A DNA stretch of 64,000 bases, from contig JAAXGN010000104.1 of assembly GCA_012267415.1 (NCBI GenBank), positions 59,599-123,598 of the forward strand, written 5' to 3'. Both the position numbers and the translations under genes were made by a program. This DNA comes from Candidatus Poribacteria bacterium. GTDB taxonomy: Bacteria; Poribacteria; WGA-4E; WGA-3G. The notes under the pieces are model-generated. The model was not told the origin of the DNA, did not search any database, and worked only from the letters and a program-made list of their open reading frames with translations. Shown here piece after piece: positions 42,659 to 52,135 of this stretch (position 1 is its first letter; each line of letters starts with the position of its first letter).

Positions 42659-43924
42659 ATGAAAAGCGACACCGTTGCGTTAATTCAACGTGCCCTTGCA
42701 GGCGATGAAGATGCTTTTACCAGTTTGGTCAGCAAATACGAGAAGCAGGTTCACGCGTATGCTTTGCAAGAAATAGGTGATTTCCATATCGCTCAAGACA
42801 TTAGCCAAGAAACCTTTCTGGAAGTTTATCAGAAGTTAACCACGCTGAAAAATCCGGAGAAGTTTTCAACGTGGCTGTATACGATTGTGAAAAACCTTTG
42901 TATCGCTTGGTATCGAAAAAATCGGTTTCTACCTGAATCGTTGGAAGAGATATATATCTCAAAAATTGAGACAGATACATATTCTCGATATGTCGCCTCC
43001 GAACATGCGAAAGCGACTGCGTATACACAGCGCAACCTCGTCAAAAAACTGCTTACGAAGTTGAAGGAGAGTGACCAAGAGATAATCACGCTCCACTATT
43101 TTGATGGAATGACAACTGCTGAGATAGAGACGTACTTAGGAATACCAGAAAATACGATTAAGAGTCGGCTATATCGCGTACGACAACGGTTGAAAAAGTA
43201 CGAATTCATGGTTCAAGAGGAATTAGATATTACAATTGAAGGAGAACACCGTTCTCAACACCAATTGAAAGGAGAAATTAACATGGCAGACGAAGTGAGA
43301 AATGAATCCGAGGTGGACGCAAAATTGAAAGAAATACAGCGTCAGATCACCGATCTACAAAAGCAAATTAAGGGCATCGCGGTTAACTCGGATGCTTCTA
43401 CTGAGCATACGGATGTTTCTAATAGTGATATAGAATATCGCTTTGTGGCTGACTCCGATGCTTCTACTGACTCAGACAAAAAACAAGCACTTGATGCATT
43501 ACTCCAACTCTCTCATCATGTGAAAGACCCGATCACGTGGTGCTACGCGGGTGCTTATCAGGCCGCCCCTGGCCAGAGATCAAGCCGCGGTTCAGTCTGG
43601 ACGACCAACGTTGATAACTTCCTATCGTTCGCACCGGATGCTGAAATCATGAAACTTGCGACATTCTTCACAAACCCTACCGTAGTCGCTGTTTTAAGAC
43701 AATTAGTGGCAGGCAAGAAATCGGTTACGGATTTGGCAGACGGTTGTGGTATTTCCGAAAGTGAGATGGAAGAAACCGTGGAACTGTTAGCAGATGGAGC
43801 GTTAGTGAAGCGTACGGAAGACGATCTCATTGAACCTAAAAACGATGCCGTTTTCTATTTTCTGAACTTCGTCGGTATGGTAACCGTCTATCTTAATCCT
43901 GAAGATTATCATTATCAGGATTAA
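42659..43924 (+). CDS. ECF-type RNA polymerase sigma factor with long C-terminal extension
   Basis: This 421-residue protein has GGAGAC before ATG. Region 2 (residues ~8-85) shows D-E-D-A-F-T-S-L-V, Q-D-I-S-Q-E-T-F and F-S-T-W-L-Y-T-I-V. Region 4 (~125-180) shows H-Y-F-D-G-M-T-T-A-E-I-E-T-Y-L-G and N-T-I-K-S-R-L-Y-R. A coiled-coil stretch (L-K-E-I-Q-R-Q-I-T-D-L) and a winged-helix-like segment (residues ~330-405, S-V-T-D-L-A-D-G-C-G-I) follow. Classical ECF factors end near 190 residues; this extension may replace a separate anti-sigma or sense a signal. An in-frame start with a strong site exists at 43283. Confidence 0.85.
   Translation: MKSDTVALIQRALAGDEDAFTSLVSKYEKQVHAYALQEIGDFHIAQDISQETFLEVYQKLTTLKNPEKFSTWLYTIVKNLCIAWYRKNRFLPESLEEIYISKIETDTYSRYVASEHAKATAYTQRNLVKKLLTKLKESDQEIITLHYFDGMTTAEIETYLGIPENTIKSRLYRVRQRLKKYEFMVQEELDITIEGEHRSQHQLKGEINMADEVRNESEVDAKLKEIQRQITDLQKQIKGIAVNSDASTEHTDVSNSDIEYRFVADSDASTDSDKKQALDALLQLSHHVKDPITWCYAGAYQAAPGQRSSRGSVWTTNVDNFLSFAPDAEIMKLATFFTNPTVVAVLRQLVAGKKSVTDLADGCGISESEMEETVELLADGALVKRTEDDLIEPKNDAVFYFLNFVGMVTVYLNPEDYHYQD
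43268..43285 (+). promoter_or_regulatory. Internal Shine-Dalgarno and ATG inside the sigma gene
   Basis: AAAGGAGAAATTAACATG gives a near-ideal ribosome-binding site 9 bases before an in-frame ATG (43283). Initiation here would yield a 213-residue coiled-coil/winged-helix protein lacking both sigma regions. It could make a separate regulatory product from the same gene, or mark the seam of an ancient fusion of two adjacent genes. Confidence 0.6.
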
Positions 43925-43941
43925 CTGTTAGGACAATATTG

Positions 43942-43991
43942 CGCGTTGTATAGGAGAAGTCCCTATTCAGAGATTGATCCTATACAACGCG
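43942..43991. terminator. Perfect 14-bp hairpin 3' of the sigma gene
   Basis: CGCGTTGTATAGGA (43942-43955) and TCCTATACAACGCG (43978-43991) pair perfectly around a 22-base loop, 18 bases after the sigma stop. No U-tract follows, so it may be an RNA-stabilising or Rho-independent-like structure. Confidence 0.55.
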
Positions 43992-44129
43992 TTACTGTTT
44001 AACAGCGATGTGTAAATATTTCGTCAAATAGACCCATTTTTAAGGGTATGTAGGGTTTTGACATGAAATCAGAACGTTGAACATTTTCTTACAATTGGTT
44101 TGCCAAAATTTTACACACCCTTATACCCT

Positions 44130-44158
44130 TTGATTCTCTTCGCTAAATATGCTATTAT
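44130..44158 (+). promoter_or_regulatory. Candidate promoter for the propeller-PP2C gene
   Basis: TTGATT (44130-44135) and TATTAT (44153-44158) are separated by exactly 17 bases. A leader of about 150 bases would precede the gene at 44317. Confidence 0.4.
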
Positions 44159-44316
44159 TTTAATGATGGCAGCGATGCACATTTCAGAGGCTGTTCGTGT
44201 GTCCTATAAGACCATTGCTTGAGATGCGATCACGTAGTTTTTAGTTTTTCCACCCAGAATCCTATTGGCGGTTTCCTTACTTATTACTAATCACAACAGT
44301 TTTACCCAGAGAACAG

Positions 44317-47300
44317 ATGCGAAAACTTTTTTCTGTCCGATATAGCCTATTAATCTTCTTATACCTATCCGTCGCTTTGGCACACGCCCAAGATAATATA
44401 CCGACTCATCCCGTTGATGGCACTTTCATTAAAGAATGGCTGGTATTGGGGCCATTCTTTCCAGGTGATTTGGAGACCGATTTCCTCGCGTCAGTTAACG
44501 GTGAGACACTTGCTAATCCCAAACCCGGTGATACAGTGACCACTGCTGAAGGCGAAACGTTGACCTGGACGGTATACCGTACCGAAGGAAACATCATTGA
44601 CCTGCAGCATGCCATTGGGAATCATGAAGAAGCAATCTGCTATGCGTTCTGCCTGCTGGAAAGCGATCAGGGTGGTGATGGTGAATTCCTTGTTGGTAGT
44701 GATGATGGTGTTGTAGTTTTTCTCAATGGTCAGAGGGTACACACTCAGCGAGTTTCGCGAGTAATTGCCGTAGATGATGATAGGTTTCCTGTTACATTAC
44801 GACCAGGTAAAAACCGCTGCCTGATGAAAATATCAAACGGTCTCCAAGATTGGGCATTAACAACGCGCGTAATTCCACCCGCACGTGCAGTGATAACAGG
44901 CGTTATAACCGATGAAACAAGAAACACTTTATCTAATGCCATCGTACACCTATGGCAAGATAGTACTCTAATTGCAAAAACAGAAACCGACATCAAAGGT
45001 AGTTACCAGTTTTCAGTCTACCCAGCACATGGGAATTATGACATTGAAGCAAGCCACGGGGACAAAGGTAATTGGACAGAAGTGTCGCTCCCTGCCGGTG
45101 CTCGTGCGAATATGAACTTAACGCTGCGGATGACTGTTAGCATCTCTGGCTCCCTGTTGAAATTTGATGATAAGCCGCATGTCGGTGTTCTTGTGGAAGC
45201 ATTGTTACTCGATAAAAAAGGTTCCAGCCAAAGGCGGGCAACGACCCTCTCGGATAATAGAGGTCAATATAAATTCATCAATCTCCGTCCTGGACGGTAT
45301 CAAATACGTTGTCACACCTTGAAGACACAAGGTGAAGATCCAAACAAAATCGTCTCTGTTGTCCCACAGAATACGCTTGAGAATGTTAACTTCCGTTTTT
45401 TACCTTTCAAATATGGAACATGGAAGCACTATACTTATCTTGACGGGTTAGGAAGTAACCATGTACGACCAATCTATCAAGACCGAGAGGGTTTCCTCTG
45501 GTTTGGAACGCTGGGTGGGATTTCTCGCTATGATGGTGAAAAGTTTGTCAACTTCACAACCGACGATGGACTCGCTGATAACTCCGTATGGTCTATCCAT
45601 CAAGACCGAGATGGGTTCCTCTGGTTTGGAACGCTGGGTGGGGTTTCGCGATATGATGGTGAAAAGTTTGTCAACTTGACAACTAATGATGGACTCGCTG
45701 ATAACTCCGTATGGTCTATCTATCAAGACCGAGAGGGTTTTCTCTGGTTTGGAACGCTGGGTGGGATTTCTCGCTACGATGGCAAAGCGTTTGTCAACTA
45801 CACAACTAATGATGGACTCGCTAGCGACTCTGTCAGGGTTATCCACCAAGATCAAAAGGGACACTTTTGGTTCGGAACAAGCGGCGGGGTTTCCCGCTAC
45901 GATGGCAAAGCGTTTGTCAACTACACAACTAATGATGGACTCGCTAACGACTCTGTCAGGGTTATCCACCAAGATCAAGAGGGACACTTTTGGTTCGGAA
46001 CAAGCGGCGGGGTTTCCCGCTACGATGGTGAAAAGTTTGTCAACTACACAACAAATAACGGTCTTGTTAGCAACCTTGTCCGGACGATTCACCAAGATCA
46101 AGATGACTTCCTCTGGTTTGGCTCTTGGTATGATGGGATCTCTCAATACGATGGTGATAATTTTATCAACTTCACAACAGATGATGGACTCGCTGATAAC
46201 GCTGTATCGAATATCACTCAAGACAGAGCAGGTTCCTTTTGGATTTCAACAGAGGGTAAGGGACTCAGCCAATATGATAGTAGCAGTTTTATTAACTTCA
46301 CGACTGCTGATGGACTCGTGGATAACCTTGTTTACACCGTTTATCAAGACCGAGAAGGTCGCATCTGGTTCGGAACCGAGGGGGGAATTAGCAAATATGA
46401 TGGCAATAAGTTTATCAACTTTACAACCAATGATGGACTCGTGGATAACGTTGTTTACACCGTTTATCAAGACCGAGATGGATACATCTGGTTTGGAACA
46501 GATGATGATGTCTCTCGCTATGATGGTGTAGAGTTCGTCAACTTTACAACCGACAATGGACTCGCATCTAACTCGGTATGGGTTATCTATCAAGACCGAG
46601 ATGGATATATCTGGTTTGGAACCCGAGGCGGCAAGGGTGTTTCTCGCTACGATGGTGAAAAGTTCGTTAACTTTACTACTCATGACGGACTCATAGAAAA
46701 CAATGTTGCCTCAATTTACCAAGACCAAGAGGGTTTCCTTTGGTTTGGCACGCATAGCGGCGGTATCTCCCGATATGATGGAACCTCATGGACATCTTTA
46801 GATACGCGTGATGGACTTATAAATAATCACGTTTTGGGAATTAGCCAAGGTACGGACGGGGAGTTCTGGTTTGGAACACTTGAAGGGGTGACACAGTATA
46901 ATCCAAATCGGGTTCCACCGAGCGTACGCATCGTTTCAGTTCAGAGCGATAAAACATCTACACAAACTGGTTCTCTTGAGACAATTAAGGATATTCCTAC
47001 TGATACTCGTGTAACTATCCAGTACAGCAGTATTGACTTCAAAACTGTGAAAGAAAAACGACAGTATCAGGTTCGCATTAAAGAAATCGACCCCGATTGG
47101 CGCGAACCAACCCAATCAGATATGTTCAATATCAGCTTTGACAAACCTGGCACTTATACCTTTGAAGTCGTTGCCATTGACCGTGACCTAAACTATTCTG
47201 CTCCGACAAGTCTAATGTTGACCGTTGTGTTACCGTGGTTCCAAAACGGATGGATTCTTTATCCTTCAGGTGGCGCGATTACGGTTTTATTGCTATTTTT

Positions 47301-48099
47301 TGGTGTTTTAGCATACCGCTACTACCACCAACGTCAACAGGTTTTGGTCTATCAGCAAGAGGCGGTAGCTGAACTTACCGATGCGCGAGAGACACAGATG
47401 GGATTGATCCCACAAACGGCACCTGAAGGCCCGGGATTTGAAATTGCCGGTAAATGTGTCTCTGCCCGCACCGTCAGTGGGGATTTCTTTGACTATGTAC
47501 CTCTTGACAACGGTGTGCTGGCAGTTGTATTGGCAGATGTTACTAGTAAAGGTATGAAGGGAGCAATGAACGCAGCTTTATCTTCTGGAGCTCTTCATTC
47601 TGTAGTTAAGTTGGAGGCGTCCCCATCTGAGATGTTGTGGGTATTGAACCAGAACCTTTATCCTCGATTTCAGCGATATACGAACTGTGCAATGGCGATA
47701 TTGACGATTGACCCAATGAATAAGATGATTAAATATGCAAACGCCGGAATCCCTTATCCTATCATTAAGCGCAGCGAAGGTGATGTTGAAGAGATCGCAA
47801 TAGATGGACTCCCATTGGGCGCGTTTAAATCCTCTGAATATGATGAAACACCGCCAATGGAACTGAAATCTGGCAATACAATCATCCTTTTCAGTGATGG
47901 TATTACCGAAGCAGCGCAACAGGATAATCCTGACCAACTTTACATGGAAACTGACCGCTTGACACGTCTTATAAAGGAACTGGATAAAACAATTAACGCA
48001 GAAGCGATGATTGATGCGATTATTGAGGATGTCCGTCATTTTTCTGGTGATGCTCAGCAGAACGATGATATGACAATTGTAGTTATTAGAGTGCTATAA
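44317..48099 (+). CDS. Transmembrane sensor: 12 Reg_prop repeats, Y_Y_Y, TM helix and SpoIIE/PP2C phosphatase
   Basis: Of 1260 residues: signal peptide 1-24; a galactose-binding or PA14-like region near 30-185 (L-V-G-S-D-D-G-V-V-V-F-L-N-G); two carboxypeptidase-regulatory-like beta domains ~190-365; twelve ~41-residue two-component-regulator propeller units, ~377-864, each with Q-D-R-E-G-F-L-W-F-G-T and S-R-Y-D-G; Y_Y_Y domain ~866-950; one membrane helix ~980-1003; and a cytoplasmic PP2C/SpoIIE phosphatase (S-G-D-F-F-D-Y, L-A-D-V-T-S-K-G, N-A-G-I-P-Y-P, N-D-D-M-T-I). The usual relatives end in a histidine kinase. The phosphatase should act on STAS-type antagonists. Near-identical repeats suggest recent duplication. 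Confidence 0.9.
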   Translation: MRKLFSVRYSLLIFLYLSVALAHAQDNIPTHPVDGTFIKEWLVLGPFFPGDLETDFLASVNGETLANPKPGDTVTTAEGETLTWTVYRTEGNIIDLQHAIGNHEEAICYAFCLLESDQGGDGEFLVGSDDGVVVFLNGQRVHTQRVSRVIAVDDDRFPVTLRPGKNRCLMKISNGLQDWALTTRVIPPARAVITGVITDETRNTLSNAIVHLWQDSTLIAKTETDIKGSYQFSVYPAHGNYDIEASHGDKGNWTEVSLPAGARANMNLTLRMTVSISGSLLKFDDKPHVGVLVEALLLDKKGSSQRRATTLSDNRGQYKFINLRPGRYQIRCHTLKTQGEDPNKIVSVVPQNTLENVNFRFLPFKYGTWKHYTYLDGLGSNHVRPIYQDREGFLWFGTLGGISRYDGEKFVNFTTDDGLADNSVWSIHQDRDGFLWFGTLGGVSRYDGEKFVNLTTNDGLADNSVWSIYQDREGFLWFGTLGGISRYDGKAFVNYTTNDGLASDSVRVIHQDQKGHFWFGTSGGVSRYDGKAFVNYTTNDGLANDSVRVIHQDQEGHFWFGTSGGVSRYDGEKFVNYTTNNGLVSNLVRTIHQDQDDFLWFGSWYDGISQYDGDNFINFTTDDGLADNAVSNITQDRAGSFWISTEGKGLSQYDSSSFINFTTADGLVDNLVYTVYQDREGRIWFGTEGGISKYDGNKFINFTTNDGLVDNVVYTVYQDRDGYIWFGTDDDVSRYDGVEFVNFTTDNGLASNSVWVIYQDRDGYIWFGTRGGKGVSRYDGEKFVNFTTHDGLIENNVASIYQDQEGFLWFGTHSGGISRYDGTSWTSLDTRDGLINNHVLGISQGTDGEFWFGTLEGVTQYNPNRVPPSVRIVSVQSDKTSTQTGSLETIKDIPTDTRVTIQYSSIDFKTVKEKRQYQVRIKEIDPDWREPTQSDMFNISFDKPGTYTFEVVAIDRDLNYSAPTSLMLTVVLPWFQNGWILYPSGGAITVLLLFFGVLAYRYYHQRQQVLVYQQEAVAELTDARETQMGLIPQTAPEGPGFEIAGKCVSARTVSGDFFDYVPLDNGVLAVVLADVTSKGMKGAMNAALSSGALHSVVKLEASPSEMLWVLNQNLYPRFQRYTNCAMAILTIDPMNKMIKYANAGIPYPIIKRSEGDVEEIAIDGLPLGAFKSSEYDETPPMELKSGNTIILFSDGITEAAQQDNPDQLYMETDRLTRLIKELDKTINAEAMIDAIIEDVRHFSGDAQQNDDMTIVVIRVL
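45775..46020 (+). repeat. Two nearly identical 123-bp tandem units within the propeller region
   Basis: Units 45775-45897 and 45898-46020 differ by only two bases in 123 by eye, while other propeller units have diverged more. This implies a recent unit duplication or gene conversion that changes blade number. The unit length (41 codons) keeps the frame. Confidence 0.85.
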
Positions 48100-48214
48100 T
48101 CTGTGGATGAAATACACCGTGCTGTTATGGATACACCCTATCACGAAAGGTTGAATCGATATACTTTAGATACGTACATCTTAACTCTGAACCGAACAGA
48201 AAGGAATTACAACT

Positions 48215-49273
48215 ATGTCTTCTTCATTGAGTGCAATATTCGGTCTGATATTCTTAGGCTTAGCAAATGCATCTGTCTTCTTGATGTTTAAACTGTGGGG
48301 ATACCCGTTCGATAAGGAAACAAGAACGAGTGCAGCACCACGTTCATTGATGCTGTTGCATCGTTGCCTTGGTTATGCTTTTGCATTGCTCTATATCTTT
48401 ATGATGTGGCACATGGTGCCGCGATTGTGGAATTATCAGGTTGAGTTACCCCCAAGAACTGTGGCACACTTAATGCTTGGGATTACCATAGGTGTGCTCA
48501 TACTGGTAAAAATCTCAATTCTTCGGTTTTTCAGACACTTTGAAGAATCAATGCCGTATATTGGTGTTGCTATACTGATATGCACCTATCTTCTAATTGG
48601 ACTATCAGTACCATTTACATTGAGAGAAACTGTTTTGCGAGCACAAACTCGTGCCTTTAGTGAGGAGGGTATCGCCAGAACACGGCAACTCATAGAGACT
48701 GCAGGATTGCCACCCGAAGCACCACTTGACCTGTTAGCATCAAAACGGATGCTGCGTGCGGGACAGCACGTTTTGCAACGCAAATGTGTTGTCTGCCATG
48801 ACCTGCGAACAATACTGGCAAAACCGAGAACACCACCCGATTGGGTGAAACTGGTAAACCGTATGGCTATAAAACCCGTTATAGGTGAACCGATATCAAC
48901 TGATGAGGAATGGCGTGTATCAACATATCTCATCGCTATTACACCCGATATAAAGAATGCTGTCAAACAACAACGAGTAGAACAGATGAGAACGGATGAA
49001 TCAAAAGCCGCTGCGGAAATTGCCGCGTCTATAATGACAGACGAAACAGGTATTGTATCAACAGATACATACGACGCAACTAAGGCGAAAGCACTCTTTG
49101 AGGAAAAATGTTCACAATGTCATCCATATCAAGATGTAATAGAATATCCCCCAACTTCAAAAGAGGAGACGACTGAGGTAATTAATCGTATGATTGATAT
49201 TGGACTTTATCTTGAAGAAAAAGAGTTTGAACTGATAGCACGCTATATCAATGAAAATATTGTGGTAGAGTGA
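48215..49273 (+). CDS. Membrane protein with two CxxCH haem-c motifs
   Basis: This 352-residue protein has AAAGGAATT before ATG. The first ~140 residues form about four membrane helices with internal His (L-L-H-R-C-L, M-W-H-M-V, V-A-H-L-M-L), as in b-type haem membrane domains. The C-terminal half has C191-V-V-C-H195 and C299-S-Q-C-H303, two c-type haem sites, so the soluble part must face the periplasm. It is likely an electron carrier linking a quinone pool or b-haem to a periplasmic acceptor. The pairing of a possible b-haem anchor with two c-haems is uncommon. No maturation genes are nearby. Confidence 0.75.
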   Translation: MSSSLSAIFGLIFLGLANASVFLMFKLWGYPFDKETRTSAAPRSLMLLHRCLGYAFALLYIFMMWHMVPRLWNYQVELPPRTVAHLMLGITIGVLILVKISILRFFRHFEESMPYIGVAILICTYLLIGLSVPFTLRETVLRAQTRAFSEEGIARTRQLIETAGLPPEAPLDLLASKRMLRAGQHVLQRKCVVCHDLRTILAKPRTPPDWVKLVNRMAIKPVIGEPISTDEEWRVSTYLIAITPDIKNAVKQQRVEQMRTDESKAAAEIAASIMTDETGIVSTDTYDATKAKALFEEKCSQCHPYQDVIEYPPTSKEETTEVINRMIDIGLYLEEKEFELIARYINENIVVE

Positions 49274-49324
49274 TTGCCTAAAACATATTACCTAAACCAC
49301 ACTATAGTTTGGATAGTTTCAACT

Positions 49325-50203
49325 ATGTTGTTTGAGGTTTTTTTGAATCGCTCAAAATTATCTATCCTTTTCCTCATCACGTTGCTTTTGTGCAACGACT
49401 CCGCGAGTGCAGAAGAATGTCCTCTCACCCTTGCCGACCATTTTGCGAAACTCGGAAATTACGAAGCAGCTATAACAGAATACAAACGATTTCTCTTCTT
49501 TCATCCAGAAGATATCCAAGCTGCAACAGTTTACCACAAGATCGGACATGCATATAGAGAACAAGGACTATGGCAAGATGCAATTTTAGCTATGCGTAAC
49601 GCTGTTCTACATGCAGATGATACAGATACAAAGTCGGAATATCAACTGAATCTTGCTGTTATACTTCTTGCATCACAGCAGTATGATCTTGCACGGCTTG
49701 AGTTGATACGAGTTACTATCCGAAATCCTTCTGGAACATTGCATCAACGTGCACTTTTCCTACAAGCCGTGGCATTTATCTATCAGTTTCGTTGGGAGGA
49801 AGCACAAGAGATATTAAGCGATGAAACATTACTAACGTATGCTACCGATGAAGAACTTGATACTTTATTTAACGTAGCCATCAATCAGAAAAAAAAATCT
49901 ACACGAGTCGCGAAAGTATTATCCGCAATCCTTCCAGGGACAGGACAAATCTACGCTGGCAATTGGCGAGGCGGACTAAACGCATTCCTACTCAATGGTG
50001 CTCTCGGATTCGTCGCAGTTGATGGTATTCTCGACCAAAATTACCTCGACGCATTCATGTGGACATACTACATCTTCTTAAGATACTATCGTGGGAATGT
50101 TTCTCGAGCGGGGAGAGCTGTGGATGAATTCAATGAAAATGCTTCACGCCGTGCTGCAGATAACATACTGAAACGACTGCAGAGGATCACTGAAACACAA
50201 TAA
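49325..50203 (+). CDS. TPR-containing protein with a C-terminal membrane-type segment
   Basis: I prefer ATG at 49325, which starts a signal-like stretch (S-I-L-F-L-I-T-L-L-L-C-N-D-S-A-S-A); TTG at 49274, directly after the previous stop, adds 17 residues. The ~292 residues contain TPR-like helices (G-N-Y-E-A-A-I-T-E-Y, G-L-W-Q-D-A-I-L-A) and then G-T-G-Q-I-Y-A-G-N-W-R-G-G-L-N-A-F-L-L-N-G, resembling a TM2/DUF5683-type region. It follows the cytochrome gene closely and may be cotranscribed. Function unknown. Confidence 0.65.
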   Translation: MLFEVFLNRSKLSILFLITLLLCNDSASAEECPLTLADHFAKLGNYEAAITEYKRFLFFHPEDIQAATVYHKIGHAYREQGLWQDAILAMRNAVLHADDTDTKSEYQLNLAVILLASQQYDLARLELIRVTIRNPSGTLHQRALFLQAVAFIYQFRWEEAQEILSDETLLTYATDEELDTLFNVAINQKKKSTRVAKVLSAILPGTGQIYAGNWRGGLNAFLLNGALGFVAVDGILDQNYLDAFMWTYYIFLRYYRGNVSRAGRAVDEFNENASRRAADNILKRLQRITETQ

Positions 50204-50206
50204 CAG

Positions 50207-52111
50207 TTAACCTATTCTAAACCGCTTCTGTAGCACCAAAACACTCGCAGCAAGGACTAATGCTGTCATGAATGTCCAAATATTATAGGTATACGCAAGA
50301 AACGCTGCAAGAGCAAGGAGTATAGACTCATACCACTGTGTTTTCCGTATGAAATATCCCATAGTCAAAATGGAGAAAATCACAGTACCAACCAATGCTG
50401 TACCAATAGACAACACATTCTCCAATACTGTCCCATTAAATAGGATATGTGTATACGCAAATAGTAGCGGCATGATATAGAGCAGTTTAGCAAACTTAAA
50501 GCATGCCCATCCCGTTTTCCACGGATCAGCGCGGGCGATTGCAGCACCCGCATAAGCACCTAAGGCAACAGGTGGCGTAATATTGGAATCTTGACTCAGC
50601 CAAAAGATGATTAGGTGTGCAGCGATGATGGATATACCCATCTCTGTTAAGATCGGCACAGCAAGCTCTGATGTGACTAAGTATGCTGCAGTGACGGGAA
50701 TTCCCATACCCAGAACCAACGACGCTAAACCGAGTAACAATACTGCAATTGCACGATTGTCACCAGCTACCGCTAACACCAAATGCGGAAATTTCCTGCC
50801 TAAATCTGTCATATCAATAACAGCTACAATAATACCAATTGTTCCAACCGCCCCACCAATAGCCAGAGAGTTCTTAGCACCCGTAACCATCGCTTCCAAG
50901 ATTCTCCGCGGCGTCAACCGTGTCTCTGGACGAAAGTAACTCACCACTATCGTCACAAGGATTGAATAGAATGCCGCCTTATATGCGGAGTAACCCAACA
51001 TAAGAGAACCAATCAGCGTTAGCAACGGTAATATGTAAAACCATCTCGTCCTTAGAAGCGTTGATAGCTTCGGTATCTCGTCGGCGGGAATCGGTTCAAG
51101 TCCCTGTTTCTTTGCCTCATAATGAACCATCACCCACACAGACAAAAAATAAAGAACTGCTGGCACTACTGAAAGAAGCGCGATTCTGCTATATGGAATT
51201 CCTGTCCGTTCTGCTATCAAAAAAGCACCCGCACCCATCACAGGTGGAAGGAACTGACCCCCCACAGATGCTGATGCTTCAACCGCACCGGCAATGTGTG
51301 GACGAAAACCTGTCCGTTTCATCAACGGAATCGTAAAAGCACCTGTAGTAACCGTGTTGGCAATCGCACTACCAGCAACAGAACCGAAAAAACCCGAGGT
51401 GACAACCGACACTTTGGCAGCACCCCCTACAGATCGTCCCGTAAGCGACATCGGTAAATCAATAAAGAACTGTCCAACACCAGACTTCTCCAAAAACGCA
51501 CCGAAAAATATAAATAGAATGACATAGGTCGCCATCACATTTGCCATGATGCCGAATACACCCGCTTGACTATAGTAGCAATGTTCAATAATCCTACGAA
51601 ACGAGAAGCCTTGATGTGAAATAGCATCCGGCATATAACGACCAAACAGACCGTATAAAACACCAACCACCGCAATTATAGGTAATCCCCACCCAACAGT
51701 ACGTCGACTCACCTCAAAACTAATCATCAATCCAATTCCCCCCATCACAATGTCAACGCCTGTATATGCACCGGCACGATTGGCGAGATCAGGATATTCT
51801 ATTATCCAATAACCGATCGAAACAATGCTCAATGCAACAAGTATAATATCAAAAATCGATGGACGAAAGGTAGGAGAGTTTTGACGAAATTTGTAGAGGA
51901 TGCCGATCAGGAAAAATGTGCAGAGAAGATATAAACCGAGATGATACTGTTCTGCAGCGGAACCGAAACCAGCACTATAGATATAAACAGCAACAAAGAA
52001 GACAGCAGATACCCCAAAGATCCACCGCGAAACACCTTTTAATTCACTACGTTGCTTAGAAAAATTAATATTATCTTTGCCCGAAACATCATTTGTGTCT
52101 GTCAGTTCCAT
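50207..52111 (-). CDS. TRAP transporter permease, fused small and large subunits
   Basis: These 634 residues contain many hydrophobic helices. The C-terminal ~450 match the large DctM-type subunit: S-G-F-F-G-S-V-A-G-S-A-I-A-N-T-V-T-T-G, F-T-I-P-L-M-K-R-T-G, G-G-Q-F-L-P-P-V-M-G-A-G-A-F and T-P-P-V-A-L-G-A-Y-A-G-A. The N-terminal ~150 supply the small DctQ-type part, as in TAXI systems. Substrate would be delivered by a TAXI protein such as that at 21851. It is convergent with the TPR gene, with stops 3 bp apart. Transported substrate unknown. Confidence 0.9.
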   Translation of the reverse strand: MELTDTNDVSGKDNINFSKQRSELKGVSRWIFGVSAVFFVAVYIYSAGFGSAAEQYHLGLYLLCTFFLIGILYKFRQNSPTFRPSIFDIILVALSIVSIGYWIIEYPDLANRAGAYTGVDIVMGGIGLMISFEVSRRTVGWGLPIIAVVGVLYGLFGRYMPDAISHQGFSFRRIIEHCYYSQAGVFGIMANVMATYVILFIFFGAFLEKSGVGQFFIDLPMSLTGRSVGGAAKVSVVTSGFFGSVAGSAIANTVTTGAFTIPLMKRTGFRPHIAGAVEASASVGGQFLPPVMGAGAFLIAERTGIPYSRIALLSVVPAVLYFLSVWVMVHYEAKKQGLEPIPADEIPKLSTLLRTRWFYILPLLTLIGSLMLGYSAYKAAFYSILVTIVVSYFRPETRLTPRRILEAMVTGAKNSLAIGGAVGTIGIIVAVIDMTDLGRKFPHLVLAVAGDNRAIAVLLLGLASLVLGMGIPVTAAYLVTSELAVPILTEMGISIIAAHLIIFWLSQDSNITPPVALGAYAGAAIARADPWKTGWACFKFAKLLYIMPLLFAYTHILFNGTVLENVLSIGTALVGTVIFSILTMGYFIRKTQWYESILLALAAFLAYTYNIWTFMTALVLAASVLVLQKRFRIG

Positions 52112-52135
52112 TAACTACAACTTTCCAAGTTTAAA

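Larger units (their letters stand above)
43925..44316. other. 392-bp gap between the sigma gene and the propeller-PP2C gene
   Basis: There is no gene. It holds the terminator-like hairpin at 43942-43991 and a promoter-like pair at 44130-44158. TTTTACACACCCTTA near 44109 recalls the outer arms of the 2135-2922 gap. The homologue of the remnant at 39890 starts around 44290. Confidence 0.55.

Noticed and set aside
45448..46683. Long antisense frames opposite the Reg_prop repeats
   Set aside because: They arise from the 123-bp repeat structure of the real gene; they lack initiation signals and give low-complexity repeated peptides.
51085..51110. T-loop-like sequence GGTTCAAGTCC suggesting a tRNA
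   Set aside because: It lies inside the TRAP permease gene and no acceptor stem or anticodon arm is found around it.
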